Positions 42,206 through 50,777 of a DNA stretch of 64,000 nucleotides are shown here, piece after piece. Each line of letters starts with the position of its first letter. Within the stretch, counting starts at the first letter, position 1. The notes beneath the pieces were generated by a model. It was not told where the DNA came from and made no database searches. It saw only the letters and a list, made by a program, of their open reading frames with translations. Source of the stretch: Myxococcales bacterium (GTDB lineage: Bacteria > Myxococcota_A > Polyangia > Polyangiales > Houyiibacteriaceae); assembly GCA_029863605.1 (NCBI GenBank), contig JAOTVB010000005.1, positions 172,387 through 236,386 on the forward strand, given 5' to 3'. The position numbers and the translations under genes were made by a program.

Positions 42206-43825
42206 TTACGCGCTGAACTGGGAGGCCAGCTTGGTCGAGAGCTTGAGGACCAAACCGTAGATGGAGAGCTGCGGGTTGGCGCCGATGCTCGTCGGGAAGA
42301 GCGAGCCATCCATCACGTAGAGATTGTCCAGATGATGGAACTTACCCTCGCTGTTGGTGACGCTCCTGGTCTCGTCTTCGCCCATGGCGCTTCCGCCCAT
42401 CACGTGCGCGCTGCCCACGGTCACCTTGTGCGGGGCGCACTCGAACCCCGCGATGGCAGCCTTGGCTTCCGTCCACGAACGATAATGCTCAGCCTCTTTG
42501 TGGGCCGGCCGCACGGTCTTCGCGCCCGTGGCAAACTGCATTTCGACCATCGTGGTCCATGCCCGACGCACGCCATCCAACAGGTACGCGTTGAGCTCGT
42601 AGTCGACGATCGGCTCACCGCGGTCGTTGAGCTCGACGGAGCCGCCCTGGCTTCGCTCGTCGAACCCATCGCGCATGAGCGCGATCATGCATTGTGTGTT
42701 GATTAGCTTGTCCATGCTGTCGGTCAGCATCTCGCCCCCCGCTCCATAGAAAGCGGCGGCAAAGGCCGGCTGCAACGGCGGCACCTCGAGCTTGAAATTG
42801 ACGGGCCCGGTGTCGACGGTCTGCCATTGAAAGTGATCGGAGTAGATCGACTGCGGAGCGCCGTAGTACGGGTCGATCGCCTTGTCGTAAATTCCCATCG
42901 ACAGCGTCGTCGGGTGAAGGAACGTACGCTTGCCGATTCGCCCGTGCGGGTCGGGGACCCTCGAACGAAGAAGAATCGCCGGAGTGTTAATCCCGCCGCC
43001 GGCCAATACGGTACGAGCGGCGCGCACTTCGATCGTCTTCCCGGTCGTTCCCCAACCATCCGGTGTGAGCGCCGACGCCTCGACTCCAACAACGGAGTCG
43101 CCTTCGACCAACACGCGCTCGACCCGAGCGTGGTGGATGAGCTTGGCCTTGTTGTCCAGCGCCGTTGGGATGGTCGTCACCAGCATCGATTGCTTCGCAT
43201 CGACCGGACAACCGAGACCGCAATACCCGAGGTTCAAGCAACCCCTCACGTTGCGATGAATCGTGGCCCACGAGTAACCAAGCTTCTCCGAGGCGGCTTT
43301 CAGCGTCTCGTTGTTGGGATTCGGAGGCATCGCCCACTTTGCGATGTTGAGCCGGGTTTCCATCTGCTGGAAGTACGGTGCGAGCTCCTCGACCGAGCAC
43401 CCAGTCACGCCCATGCTGTCGGCCCAGAACTTCAGGGTCTCGGGTGGCGTTCGAAAGCTCGTCGTCCAGTTGACCGTGGTCGAGCCCCCTACCGATCGAC
43501 CCTGCAGAATCGTCATTGAGCCGCTCTTGTTCGCTCGGCCGGTGCCTTCTTGATAGAGGTCTCGATAGGCAGCCCGCTCCTGCATGTCGAATTGGCTCGA
43601 AGTCTTGAGTGGGCCGGCCTCGAGCAACACGACGCTCAGGCCAGCTTTACTCAAGTTCTCGGCGGCCGTGCCCCCACCTGCACCGGTGCCGACGATCACG
43701 ACATCGGCTTCGAGCTCGAGAGGCGCGGCGAGCTCAGTCGCATTGGTGATGTCCCACCCCCGCTCCTCCGCCTTGCGGTAGGGATCGGTGGTGCTCCCAA
43801 ACGTGATGCTCGATAGATCCGTCAC
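42206..43825 (-). CDS. GMC-family flavin oxidoreductase
   Basis: The 539-residue protein has the FAD-binding motif VIVGTGAGGGTAAENLSKAG (about residues 42-61), LLEAGP, the GMC-type LQGRSVGGSTTVNW, and the C-terminal SAHVMGGSAMG and MDGSLFPTSIGANPQLSIYGL segments with the catalytic His region. Relatives include cholesterol oxidases, glucose-methanol-choline enzymes and gluconate dehydrogenase large subunits. Its start overlaps the end of the Tat-signal protein by 4 nt, the usual pairing of a dehydrogenase flavoprotein and its export partner. Neighbours suggest sterol-like alcohols as substrates, which is inference. Confidence 0.87.
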   Translation of the reverse strand: MTDLSSITFGSTTDPYRKAEERGWDITNATELAAPLELEADVVIVGTGAGGGTAAENLSKAGLSVVLLEAGPLKTSSQFDMQERAAYRDLYQEGTGRANKSGSMTILQGRSVGGSTTVNWTTSFRTPPETLKFWADSMGVTGCSVEELAPYFQQMETRLNIAKWAMPPNPNNETLKAASEKLGYSWATIHRNVRGCLNLGYCGLGCPVDAKQSMLVTTIPTALDNKAKLIHHARVERVLVEGDSVVGVEASALTPDGWGTTGKTIEVRAARTVLAGGGINTPAILLRSRVPDPHGRIGKRTFLHPTTLSMGIYDKAIDPYYGAPQSIYSDHFQWQTVDTGPVNFKLEVPPLQPAFAAAFYGAGGEMLTDSMDKLINTQCMIALMRDGFDERSQGGSVELNDRGEPIVDYELNAYLLDGVRRAWTTMVEMQFATGAKTVRPAHKEAEHYRSWTEAKAAIAGFECAPHKVTVGSAHVMGGSAMGEDETRSVTNSEGKFHHLDNLYVMDGSLFPTSIGANPQLSIYGLVLKLSTKLASQFSA

Positions 43826-44391
43826 TGCGCTTCCTCCGCCTTGCCGGCTTCTACTTGAGCGAGGTCGCCTTGGACCTTCGTCGGGGGACCGGGGTACCCG
43901 GTGCTCGCAAGATATTCGGGGACGAGATAATAGCTGCTCGCGATCAGTCGGATCAACGCCGCGTAGATCGCATTGAGCAGCTCGATATTGCTGTCGCGAA
44001 GGCGACCCAGAGCATCGTCGGCGTCCTGCACGCTAGCCTTCGACCAACTCGACCACTGGCCGGTCATCAGCCCACGCGTCGGCGCGAAGTTGAGTACATC
44101 AAACGCCTGCATGACCAAATCGACGACGATCTGCGAGGTGTCGCCGAGCAGGGTGTCGAAGGACTTGACGGTGCGGTCGATCTCGTCGGTGTCGCCGGGG
44201 CCTATCTGTCCGGCTATCACGGACGGCGTGAGTGCGGTCAGCAGCTCGACGTCTTCCGGTCTGAGAAAGCGCATCCCGGAGGCCGCGTTGCTCGAAGTGC
44301 AACCCGAGAGCCACGCCCCGGTGCTCATGGTGGACAATGCTGCGGCCCCGGCGGCCGAAAGCTTCATGAAGTTCCGTCGGTCGGTATGCAT
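43822..44391 (-). CDS. Tat-exported partner of GMC oxidoreductase (gluconate dehydrogenase subunit 3-like)
   Basis: The 189-residue protein starts with a twin-arginine signal (TDRRNFMKLSAAGAAAL) ending in a lipoprotein-like SGCTSS, then a helical domain. The segment RFLRPEDVELLTALTPSVIAG is typical of gluconate 2-dehydrogenase subunit 3-like proteins. Such proteins carry their flavoprotein partner through the Tat system and anchor it outside. It precedes and overlaps the GMC gene by 4 nt. ATG at 44389-44391 gives the shortest N-terminus to the RR motif. A second, related pair lies at 59984-62091. Confidence 0.8.
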   Translation of the reverse strand: MHTDRRNFMKLSAAGAAALSTMSTGAWLSGCTSSNAASGMRFLRPEDVELLTALTPSVIAGQIGPGDTDEIDRTVKSFDTLLGDTSQIVVDLVMQAFDVLNFAPTRGLMTGQWSSWSKASVQDADDALGRLRDSNIELLNAIYAALIRLIASSYYLVPEYLASTGYPGPPTKVQGDLAQVEAGKAEEAQ

Positions 44392-44447
44392 CGAGTGCTG
44401 GAGCATACCCCAACCAGGAGGGCCTTAGTCCAGCGCAATCAAAGCGC

Positions 44448-45176
44448 TTACGAATGCGGGGTGCGGATGAAATACTCGCTGGTCGTCACACTTGTAATCT
44501 TCCAGATTGGCAAGAAGGTGGCGACGCTGTGCATCATGATCGCCATGTTCTTCAAGAGCTCGAGTCGGCTGCGGGCTCCGTAAAACCTCATCGGGTCCGT
44601 CATATGCTCTGCCGATGGCCATGATTCTTCGACGATTCCCTCGTAGGGAACCGCGTCGGGAGTGAGGACGTCCAGGACGACATTTCGGACATAACGGCTG
44701 CGCGGTTGCATAGCCTCCGACATTGGGCCCTGCCGGCGGAACCAGTGACGCATCCATTCGTCTTTGGCGATGCGTTTTGGACGCTCCAGAGGGGTTACTG
44801 AGACGATGCCCGGCGACCGTTGGCCGTCGGGCCAATCTCGGGGTGAAGAGTGCTGATTGCCGCCATAGTCGGTATAGAGGTGCTCGGTTACCCGATAACC
44901 TGCGAGGTCGAAGCCGGCGTCGAGCAAGATCGACTCCACCCTGCTGGCCGTCCCCATTTGGTCGATCCAAACGCTGACTTCGGCGACGAAGGGATTCGTC
45001 AGCTTGGTCGTCGGCGTAGGTGAAGGAACTTTGGCGAAGTCGTCATCGATGTTCATCGTCAGATAGCGCACGCCGGAGTCGAGCAACGCGGGTGCGCAAC
45101 GATCGAGCAGGGTCGTTCTGCGGGCGGCGCGTTCCATCGGCCGGCAGGGCCAAAGTAAATAGATGAGCTTGTTCAT
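44448..45176 (-). CDS. EthD-domain-like protein
   Basis: The 242-residue product looks like a protein of the dimeric alpha/beta-barrel (EthD-like) group: KLIYLLWPCRPM at the start, and the repeated segments VSVWIDQMGTASRVESILLDAG and DEWMRHWFRRQGPMSEAMQPRSRYVRN. The last segment, with a His and W-F-R pattern, is characteristic of EthD repeats. EthD-like proteins often accompany P450 or steroid oxidation genes with unknown role. Its start overlaps the SDR gene stop by 4 nt (ATGA), so the two are cotranscribed. Confidence 0.7.
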   Translation of the reverse strand: MNKLIYLLWPCRPMERAARRTTLLDRCAPALLDSGVRYLTMNIDDDFAKVPSPTPTTKLTNPFVAEVSVWIDQMGTASRVESILLDAGFDLAGYRVTEHLYTDYGGNQHSSPRDWPDGQRSPGIVSVTPLERPKRIAKDEWMRHWFRRQGPMSEAMQPRSRYVRNVVLDVLTPDAVPYEGIVEESWPSAEHMTDPMRFYGARSRLELLKNMAIMMHSVATFLPIWKITSVTTSEYFIRTPHS

Positions 45177-46240
45177 CTCGCTGACTTCATTCGGTCGTGA
45201 ATGGTGCGCAGCTCCGACATCAAATCCGGAAGCCCTTCTGCAGCGCTGGTTCGCGGCTCGTAGCCGAGATGGGCGCGAGCTTTGTCGATGCGAAAAGAAG
45301 CGTCGCGACTCACAGCCAAGACGCCGCGCCGCGTGAGGCCAGGAAAGGGCCCGCCCAGATAGTGAGCCAACTCGCTGACGTATGCGATTGCGTATGCAAA
45401 CGACCGTGGAATCTGAACTCTGGGCCACGGGTAGCCGAGGGCTTCCACGATCGGGCGATACCAAATCACCGGGTTCGTCGGCTCGCCATCGCTGACGAAG
45501 TACGCCTGGCCGCCGACCAAGTCGGGATCGTCCGCGAGCTTCTGGGCCGCTAGAAAGTGCGCGTCGACCACCGAATCGATGTGGACGTTGTCGGTGACGG
45601 ACGTCCCGTCACCGATTGTGGCTTTGAACCTCCCACTCGCTAAGTGTTCCAAGAAATCTTCGACCACAATGGCTCCCTCCCCTGGACCCCAGACACCCCC
45701 TGGCCGAATCGCTGCCGTGCGTAGCCCGCCCGCATCGTCCGCTGCGAGCACCAGCTTCTCCGCCTCGCTCTTCGTCTGAGAGTAGAGGTCTGGTAGGCCC
45801 TTCTTGCCGACGTATGGTGCGGTCTCGTCCGCGTCTCGAATCGGACCATCCACCGCAACCACGATCGAGCTAGTGAAAATCAGCTTCTTGACCCCAGCGT
45901 CCTTGCACGCGCGAATCGCGCACTCGGTCCCAAGCACGTTGACCGCATAGACATGGCGACGAACCTCGGGGCGCGCGAGGGTCAGGGTATTGATGACGGC
46001 CGCGGTGTGGAACACCGTGTCAACGCCCTCGCAAGCCGACCGCACATCGGTGAACCGCCGAACGTCTCCGACGATGCCCTCCACCCGTAAGTCGTCACCA
46101 CGAAAAGGCGCGAGGTCGAGGGAACGAACCTCACACCCGAGCTCGAGGAGTCGTCTGATCAAGTGCTTGCCGACGTAACCGTTGCCGCCCGTCACCAAGC
46201 AGACGGGACCTACTCCATCTCGATCAACAGGAAGTTCCAT
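45173..46240 (-). CDS. NAD(P)-dependent 3-beta-hydroxysteroid dehydrogenase/epimerase-like SDR
   Basis: The 355-residue extended SDR has the dinucleotide motif CLVTGGNGYVGKHLIRRL, the catalytic region IFTSSIVVAVDG and YSQTKSEAEK (Tyr-x3-Lys), and a C-terminal part with DNVHIDSVVDAHFLAAQ. These features resemble bacterial sterol-4-carboxylate 3-dehydrogenase and 3-beta-HSD proteins. It could oxidise a 3-hydroxyl on a polycyclic substrate. The start is uncertain: ATG 46238-46240 (used here) or ATG 46265-46267, which would touch the divergent gene's start. It is coupled to the EthD-like gene downstream. Confidence 0.82.
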   Translation of the reverse strand: MELPVDRDGVGPVCLVTGGNGYVGKHLIRRLLELGCEVRSLDLAPFRGDDLRVEGIVGDVRRFTDVRSACEGVDTVFHTAAVINTLTLARPEVRRHVYAVNVLGTECAIRACKDAGVKKLIFTSSIVVAVDGPIRDADETAPYVGKKGLPDLYSQTKSEAEKLVLAADDAGGLRTAAIRPGGVWGPGEGAIVVEDFLEHLASGRFKATIGDGTSVTDNVHIDSVVDAHFLAAQKLADDPDLVGGQAYFVSDGEPTNPVIWYRPIVEALGYPWPRVQIPRSFAYAIAYVSELAHYLGGPFPGLTRRGVLAVSRDASFRIDKARAHLGYEPRTSAAEGLPDLMSELRTIHDRMKSAR

Positions 46241-46289
46241 GGGGCGCTGCAGAACTTGAACCGCCATGCTACGTTGCGCAATCGAGATG

Positions 46290-47906
46290 AGCCGCCCGAG
46301 TCCACTCGTCGTCGAAGATGTGGAGCACGCGCAGTGGGACGATGCGGCGGATTTGGTAGTGGTCGGCCTGGGAGCTGCGGGCGTCTCGGCGGCGATCGAG
46401 GCCTGCGACCGAGGCGCGGAGGTCGCCGTGTTGGAGCGCTTCGAAGGCGGGGGCGCGACGGCGATCAGCGGCGGCGTGTTCTATGGCGGTGGAGGAACCC
46501 ACATCCAAAAGGAAGCGGGCGTCGATGACACGGTCGAGAACATGTACCAGTACCTTTCGATGGAAGTGCAAGACGCCGTTTCGGAAGAGACTCTTCGCGA
46601 CTTCTGTGAGACCAGCGCGGAGACGGTCCGTTGGCTCACCGATCGCGGCGTGCCGTTCTACGGCAATCTTTGCCCCGTCAAGACTTCGTATCCCACCAAC
46701 GAGTACCATCTCTACTTCTCAGGCAACGAGACCGTTCCGCCCTACAGCGAGCACGCGGCGCCGGCTCCGCGAGGACATCGCACCGACGGCGGGGCGTTTC
46801 CAGGTGCCAATTTCATCGAGCCCCTCCGGCGCACGGCGTTGGCACAGGGAGCTCGGTTCAAGCTTCAAGCTCGCGTCGAACGCTTGATCGTCGACAGGGA
46901 CGGACAGGTCGTCGGGGCCGAGTACTGCGAGATGCCGTCGCGTCGCTGGCGAGAGCTTCACGCTCGGTTGCATCGACTCGAAACGACCGTCGCCAAGGTG
47001 GCACCTGCGTTCGCGGGACGCATTCGAGCAGGTTGTGACGCGATCGAAGCGAAACATTCGGTCGTGCGACGGATCCGTTGTCGGCGAGGGCTGGTATTGT
47101 GCGCGGGAGGCTTCGTGTTCAACAAGGAGATGGTCGTGGAGTATGTCCCGGACTTTTCGTCGGGGCTCCCGCTCGGAACCGCAGGAGACGATGGAACGGG
47201 GATTCGTCTCGGGCAGAGCGTCGGAGGTAGGGTCGAGAAGATGCATCGCGCTTCGGCATGGCGCTTCCTCTATCCACCCAACGCGTTTGCGGAGGGGATG
47301 CTGATCAATGGTAAGGGCGAGCGCTTCGCGAACGAGTTTTGGTACGGCTCCAAGATCGGCGAAGCCATGGTCGAAGCCAACGACGGCATCGCGACCCTGA
47401 TCATCGACGCGCGGATGAAGAGGCTCGCGCGCGCACAAACCAGACCCGGCAAGCTTCAGTGGTTTCAGCGAGGCGTCGCGTTGATGAATCTCTACTTCAA
47501 CTGCAAGAAGGCCGGGGACGTCTTGGCGCTTGCGAAGATGCTCGATGTCCCCGCCGAGGCTCTACAGAACACGTTCGACGAGTACAACGCGGCCGCACGA
47601 GGCGAGCGGCCTGACCGCTTTGGCAAAGACCCGACGAGCATGGCAGTCATGAGCGACGGGCCTTTCTACGCGATCGACTGCTCGCTTGGCTCGAAACGAC
47701 ACCTATGCGCTGTCATGACCCTGGGCGGCCTCGCCGTTGACGAGAAAACCGGTCAAGTCCGCAGTGAGAACGGTGGCACGGTGCCTCGTCTGTATGCGGC
47801 CGGCCGAAGCGCCGTCGGCGTCTGCTCACGCCAATACGTCAGCGGCCTATCACTCGCCGACTGTGTCTACTCCGGGCGCCGTGCGGCTCGACACGCCGCA
47901 CGCTAA
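46290..47906 (+). CDS. FAD-binding dehydrogenase (3-ketosteroid dehydrogenase/fumarate reductase type)
   Basis: The 538-residue flavoprotein has the FAD motif LVVVGLGAAGVSAAIEA near residue 22, LERFEGGGATAISGGVFYGGGG, and the C-terminal FAD site with RLYAAGRSAVGVCSRQYVSGLSLADCV. It resembles actinobacterial and myxobacterial FAD-dependent steroid dehydrogenases, though the exact group cannot be fixed. An insertion around residues 240-300 (MPSRRWRELHARLHRLETT) is not typical of KstD. Start is ATG 46290 or 46266; the latter overlaps the divergent SDR start in a CATG palindrome. It is followed by a palindromic repeat. Confidence 0.8.
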   Translation, partial: SRPSPLVVEDVEHAQWDDAADLVVVGLGAAGVSAAIEACDRGAEVAVLERFEGGGATAISGGVFYGGGGTHIQKEAGVDDTVENMYQYLSMEVQDAVSEETLRDFCETSAETVRWLTDRGVPFYGNLCPVKTSYPTNEYHLYFSGNETVPPYSEHAAPAPRGHRTDGGAFPGANFIEPLRRTALAQGARFKLQARVERLIVDRDGQVVGAEYCEMPSRRWRELHARLHRLETTVAKVAPAFAGRIRAGCDAIEAKHSVVRRIRCRRGLVLCAGGFVFNKEMVVEYVPDFSSGLPLGTAGDDGTGIRLGQSVGGRVEKMHRASAWRFLYPPNAFAEGMLINGKGERFANEFWYGSKIGEAMVEANDGIATLIIDARMKRLARAQTRPGKLQWFQRGVALMNLYFNCKKAGDVLALAKMLDVPAEALQNTFDEYNAAARGERPDRFGKDPTSMAVMSDGPFYAIDCSLGSKRHLCAVMTLGGLAVDEKTGQVRSENGGTVPRLYAAGRSAVGVCSRQYVSGLSLADCVYSGRRAARHAAR

Positions 47907-47930
47907 AAGAGGACTGTCCCCTTTTTGTCG
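47905..47930. repeat. Palindromic GGACTGTCCCC-type repeat, copy 1
   Basis: An A-rich stretch, AGAGGACTGTCCCCTTTTT, and TGTCG form an imperfect hairpin (AAAAGAGGAC with GTCCCCTTTT, one mismatch) that overlaps the TAA of the flavoprotein gene. A similar element lies at 57025-57054. Runs of A, GG(A/G)CTGTCCCC and a T-rich tail resemble dispersed palindromic repeats of some proteobacteria and planctomycetes. It could also act as a terminator for the flavoprotein gene, because the stem is followed by five T residues. Confidence 0.6.
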
Positions 47931-47965
47931 AATTCTCTATGCTCATTGTCCCGAGGAGGTGTCGA

Positions 47966-48232
47966 ATGGCAAAATCAAAGGCATTTACCGTGGATCTCGA
48001 TGTCCTCGAAGAAGGCAACACCACTGGCGCAACCGCGCGGCTCGTGATCGGCGGAGAGGAGTTCGTGGCGAGTGGCACCGCCCGTCGCAATCCCCAAGAC
48101 CCCGACATGCCCAAAATCGGTGACGAGCTGGCGGTGGCGCGAGCGTTGCTGCTGCTAGCCCGCGAGCTTGGCCAGAAGGTCGATGAGGGCATCGCGGCTT
48201 ACGAGGGCCACGAGGTTCACGTCAGCATCTAG
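47966..48232 (+). CDS. DUF1876 protein, similar to mycobacterial Rv1738
   Basis: The 88-residue protein matches the DUF1876 family in the order of its conserved pieces: AFTVDLDVLEE, GATARLVIGGEEFVASGTARRNP, and MPKIGDELAVARALLLLAREL. The mycobacterial member Rv1738 is a hypoxia-induced protein whose fold resembles ribosome hibernation factors, so stress control of translation is possible. A very good GAGGAGG site precedes the ATG. The gene follows a palindromic repeat by 35 bases and is probably monocistronic. The family is mostly actinobacterial. Confidence 0.85.
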   Translation: MAKSKAFTVDLDVLEEGNTTGATARLVIGGEEFVASGTARRNPQDPDMPKIGDELAVARALLLLARELGQKVDEGIAAYEGHEVHVSI

Positions 48233-48254
48233 CGAGCTCGAGCGGGCGTCCCGG

Positions 48255-49631
48255 CTAATCGGGAAGTGCCCTACCCAGCATCATCCGTTGCATTTGATGG
48301 AAGTCTGCGACGGCTTCGAGGTTGTCCGAACGAAACGGATACGGCGCTCCAATCGCACGGGCTGCCACGAGCCCCGACATGAAGGATAAGTCGTGACCGC
48401 CCTCGGGGGTGGTGAACGTTCCACAGTAATGGATGTCGTTCTTGCCCTGAAGGAAGCGCATGGCAGACATGATCATCAGATTTCGAAGGCAAAGCGTGTG
48501 ATTCGCGCGTGGTAGGTCGAACCGCCCGTGCACTTTGTCGATGGGCTTGTCCGAGTTGAAGGTGACCAACATGGGCACGCCGTGTTGATTCAGACCCGGG
48601 TATTGCGAGGACAGCACGAAGGTGCACTCGAGCGACCCCTTCCCATCGAGCTCCACGTAGGTGTTGAATTTTGAGGCGATTTCGTCCCGGTGCTCCTCCG
48701 GAAAAATGCTGGCGTCCGAGTGCACGACGAACTTCGAAAACGTCGGGTCCACGTCGTCGACGTACTGAGAATTGCCGAGCAGCAACCGCTGCAACCAAGT
48801 GGGAGACTCGAGCGCATCCAGCACGGAATGCGCATCGCATGCAAAAACGACCTTGTCCGCTTCGTAGCGGCGCCCCTTGGCATCTTCCAGGACAAAGCGG
48901 CCGTTTTCTCGCGCGACTCTGCTGATCTCGTGTTCGGTATGCACACCGGTTGCAAACGCCGTCGTCATTCGCTCGAACACCTGACGCGGGGGGCCGTCCC
49001 AAGTGCTCATCCGACAGGGCTTCTCGAGGGGCACGATGCTTTCCAAAATCGGCAGGATGACCGCGGGGATGCGTTTCATCGACGTGGTGATGAAGGTCGC
49101 GCTATGAACCGGCACGAAAATCGTGTGCCAGAACTCGTTCGAAATTCCGAAGAGACGCGCAATCCAATAAAGCGGAATGACGTTCATCGGATTGAAATAC
49201 GAGAAGTAGTAAATCGACTCGTGCCTGTCTTTCGGCAGGAAGAAGTCGCAAAAACGTGAAACGAAGGCGACGAGCTTTCTCCACCGCTTGAACTGCCCAG
49301 CAAAGCGCCTGTCGAGCGCCGACTCTCCGTCCTGACGGAAATCCCCGTCGGGGCTCCGAACGAAGTACGAAATCGGAAGCGTGGTTCTACCGAGCCCGAG
49401 CTCATCGAGAAGCAGATGGTAGTTGTGGTAGTACATGTCGGGCCAGGCGATGACCAGCAGAGGCGACTCCGCGTACCCGTTCTCAACCGGCCACCGAAAC
49501 GTCTTTGCATTGCCGCCGAGCGCCGGTGCCTTCTCGAACAACTCGACGTCGTATCCTGCGCGATGAAGAGACCAGGCGGCCCCAACTCCGGCAATGCCAC
49601 CCCCCACGATTGCAACCTTCAGATTCCCCAT
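48255..49631 (-). CDS. FAD-dependent NAD(P)-binding oxidoreductase (amine-oxidase-like)
   Basis: The 458-residue flavoprotein has the FAD motif VAIVGGGIAGVGAAWSLHRAG (residues 5-25), FEKAPALGGNAKTF, a distinctive SATFITTSMKRIPA segment, and the C-terminal FAD-binding CGTFTTPEGGHDLSFMSGLVAARAIG. The architecture is that of the NAD(P)-binding Rossmann flavoproteins often annotated as protoporphyrinogen-oxidase-like or COG2907-like, which are found with cyclopropane fatty-acid or sterol genes. The substrate is unknown. It converges on the DUF1876 gene (22-base gap) and is divergent from the metallopeptidase gene. Confidence 0.8.
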   Translation of the reverse strand: MGNLKVAIVGGGIAGVGAAWSLHRAGYDVELFEKAPALGGNAKTFRWPVENGYAESPLLVIAWPDMYYHNYHLLLDELGLGRTTLPISYFVRSPDGDFRQDGESALDRRFAGQFKRWRKLVAFVSRFCDFFLPKDRHESIYYFSYFNPMNVIPLYWIARLFGISNEFWHTIFVPVHSATFITTSMKRIPAVILPILESIVPLEKPCRMSTWDGPPRQVFERMTTAFATGVHTEHEISRVARENGRFVLEDAKGRRYEADKVVFACDAHSVLDALESPTWLQRLLLGNSQYVDDVDPTFSKFVVHSDASIFPEEHRDEIASKFNTYVELDGKGSLECTFVLSSQYPGLNQHGVPMLVTFNSDKPIDKVHGRFDLPRANHTLCLRNLMIMSAMRFLQGKNDIHYCGTFTTPEGGHDLSFMSGLVAARAIGAPYPFRSDNLEAVADFHQMQRMMLGRALPD

Positions 49632-49760
49632 CCGGTGTGACCCCTCCTCGGGGAGTCGAAGCGGCGCGACTCATAGCACGCCACCGCGCGGTACACGAAC
49701 GCGAATGTCCCCCGGTTCTCCGTTGTAAGGATTGAAAGGATCCGTCAAGCTGGCCGGTCC

Positions 49761-50777
49761 GTGCCAACCGACTGGGAAAACCTGCCGACCGAGGAGCTCC
49801 TCGACGTACGCCTATGTGACTTGGGAGTGACCGTCTCCGAGACTTGGCTTGAAGGTTGTTTCGAGCGTTTGAGGGACGAGCTGGCCGATGCCGGGTTGAA
49901 CCGGTTTCGCTTGCATGCATGGCTCAGTGATGAGTGGTGTTGTCCCGACGGCATTCCAGGAATAGGGGTTCCTTTCTACTTGGCACATCCTCGCCTGATG
50001 CGGCTCGAACGTCAGATGATGTTTGAAGTCGAGGGCGGCACTCGGGTCGACTGCATGCGGCTGCTCCGGCACGAAGCGGGGCACGCCCTCCAGCATGCCT
50101 ACAATCTGCAGCGCCGTAAGCGTTGGCGGCAGGCCTTTGGCCGCGCCTCAGAACCCTATCCCGATTACTACCGCCCAAATCCGTTGAGCAGGGACTTCGT
50201 CGAACACCTCGACGGTTGGTACGCGCAGGCACATCCGGTCGAAGACTTCGCGGAAACCTTCGCAGTCTGGCTTGCACCCCGCTCGAACTGGCGGAAGCGC
50301 TACGAGCACTCGCCTGCCCTCGAAAAGCTCGAGTACATGAACGAGCTCGCCGCAGATCTCTCGAACAAGAAACCCCAGGTGCGCTCTCGAGCAACACCGT
50401 ACTCGCTGCCGCGCCTTCGATACACGCTTCGGCGCCACTATGAGCGACGTCAAGACCACTACAGCCCTGGCTTCAGCGACGAGTACGACCGCGACCTTCG
50501 GAAGATTTTCGGCGACTCGCCGCGCTATCGGAACAACGAAACCGCAGCTTCCTTCCTCCGCCGCAACCGCCGCCAAATCCGCGAGCAAATTGCGCTTTTT
50601 ACGGGCGAGTACCAATTCACCGTCGACCAGGTGCTTCGTGATATCATCGGGCGGTGTCGTGAGCTCCGGCTGCGGCTCACAAAGGGGGAACGTCAGACGA
50701 AGCTCGACTTCGCCATCATGTTGACGGTGCACACCGTGCACCTGCTGCACCGACGGGACACATGGCATCCACTGTAA
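49761..50777 (+). CDS. Zinc-binding metallopeptidase (HExxH, Peptidase_Mx-like)
   Basis: The 338-residue protein has the zinc motif HEAGH at 104-108 (RHEAGHALQHAY) and a Glu-rich partner segment EDFAETFAVWL at about 161-171, whose Glu is a candidate third ligand. This matches the 'putative zinc-binding metallopeptidase' family found next to ATP-grasp ligases. No signal peptide or membrane helix is present, so it acts in the cytosol. It starts with GTG with no clear ribosome-binding site. Its end overlaps the ATP-grasp gene by 16 bases, so the two are translationally linked. Confidence 0.8.
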   Translation: MPTDWENLPTEELLDVRLCDLGVTVSETWLEGCFERLRDELADAGLNRFRLHAWLSDEWCCPDGIPGIGVPFYLAHPRLMRLERQMMFEVEGGTRVDCMRLLRHEAGHALQHAYNLQRRKRWRQAFGRASEPYPDYYRPNPLSRDFVEHLDGWYAQAHPVEDFAETFAVWLAPRSNWRKRYEHSPALEKLEYMNELAADLSNKKPQVRSRATPYSLPRLRYTLRRHYERRQDHYSPGFSDEYDRDLRKIFGDSPRYRNNETAASFLRRNRRQIREQIALFTGEYQFTVDQVLRDIIGRCRELRLRLTKGERQTKLDFAIMLTVHTVHLLHRRDTWHPL

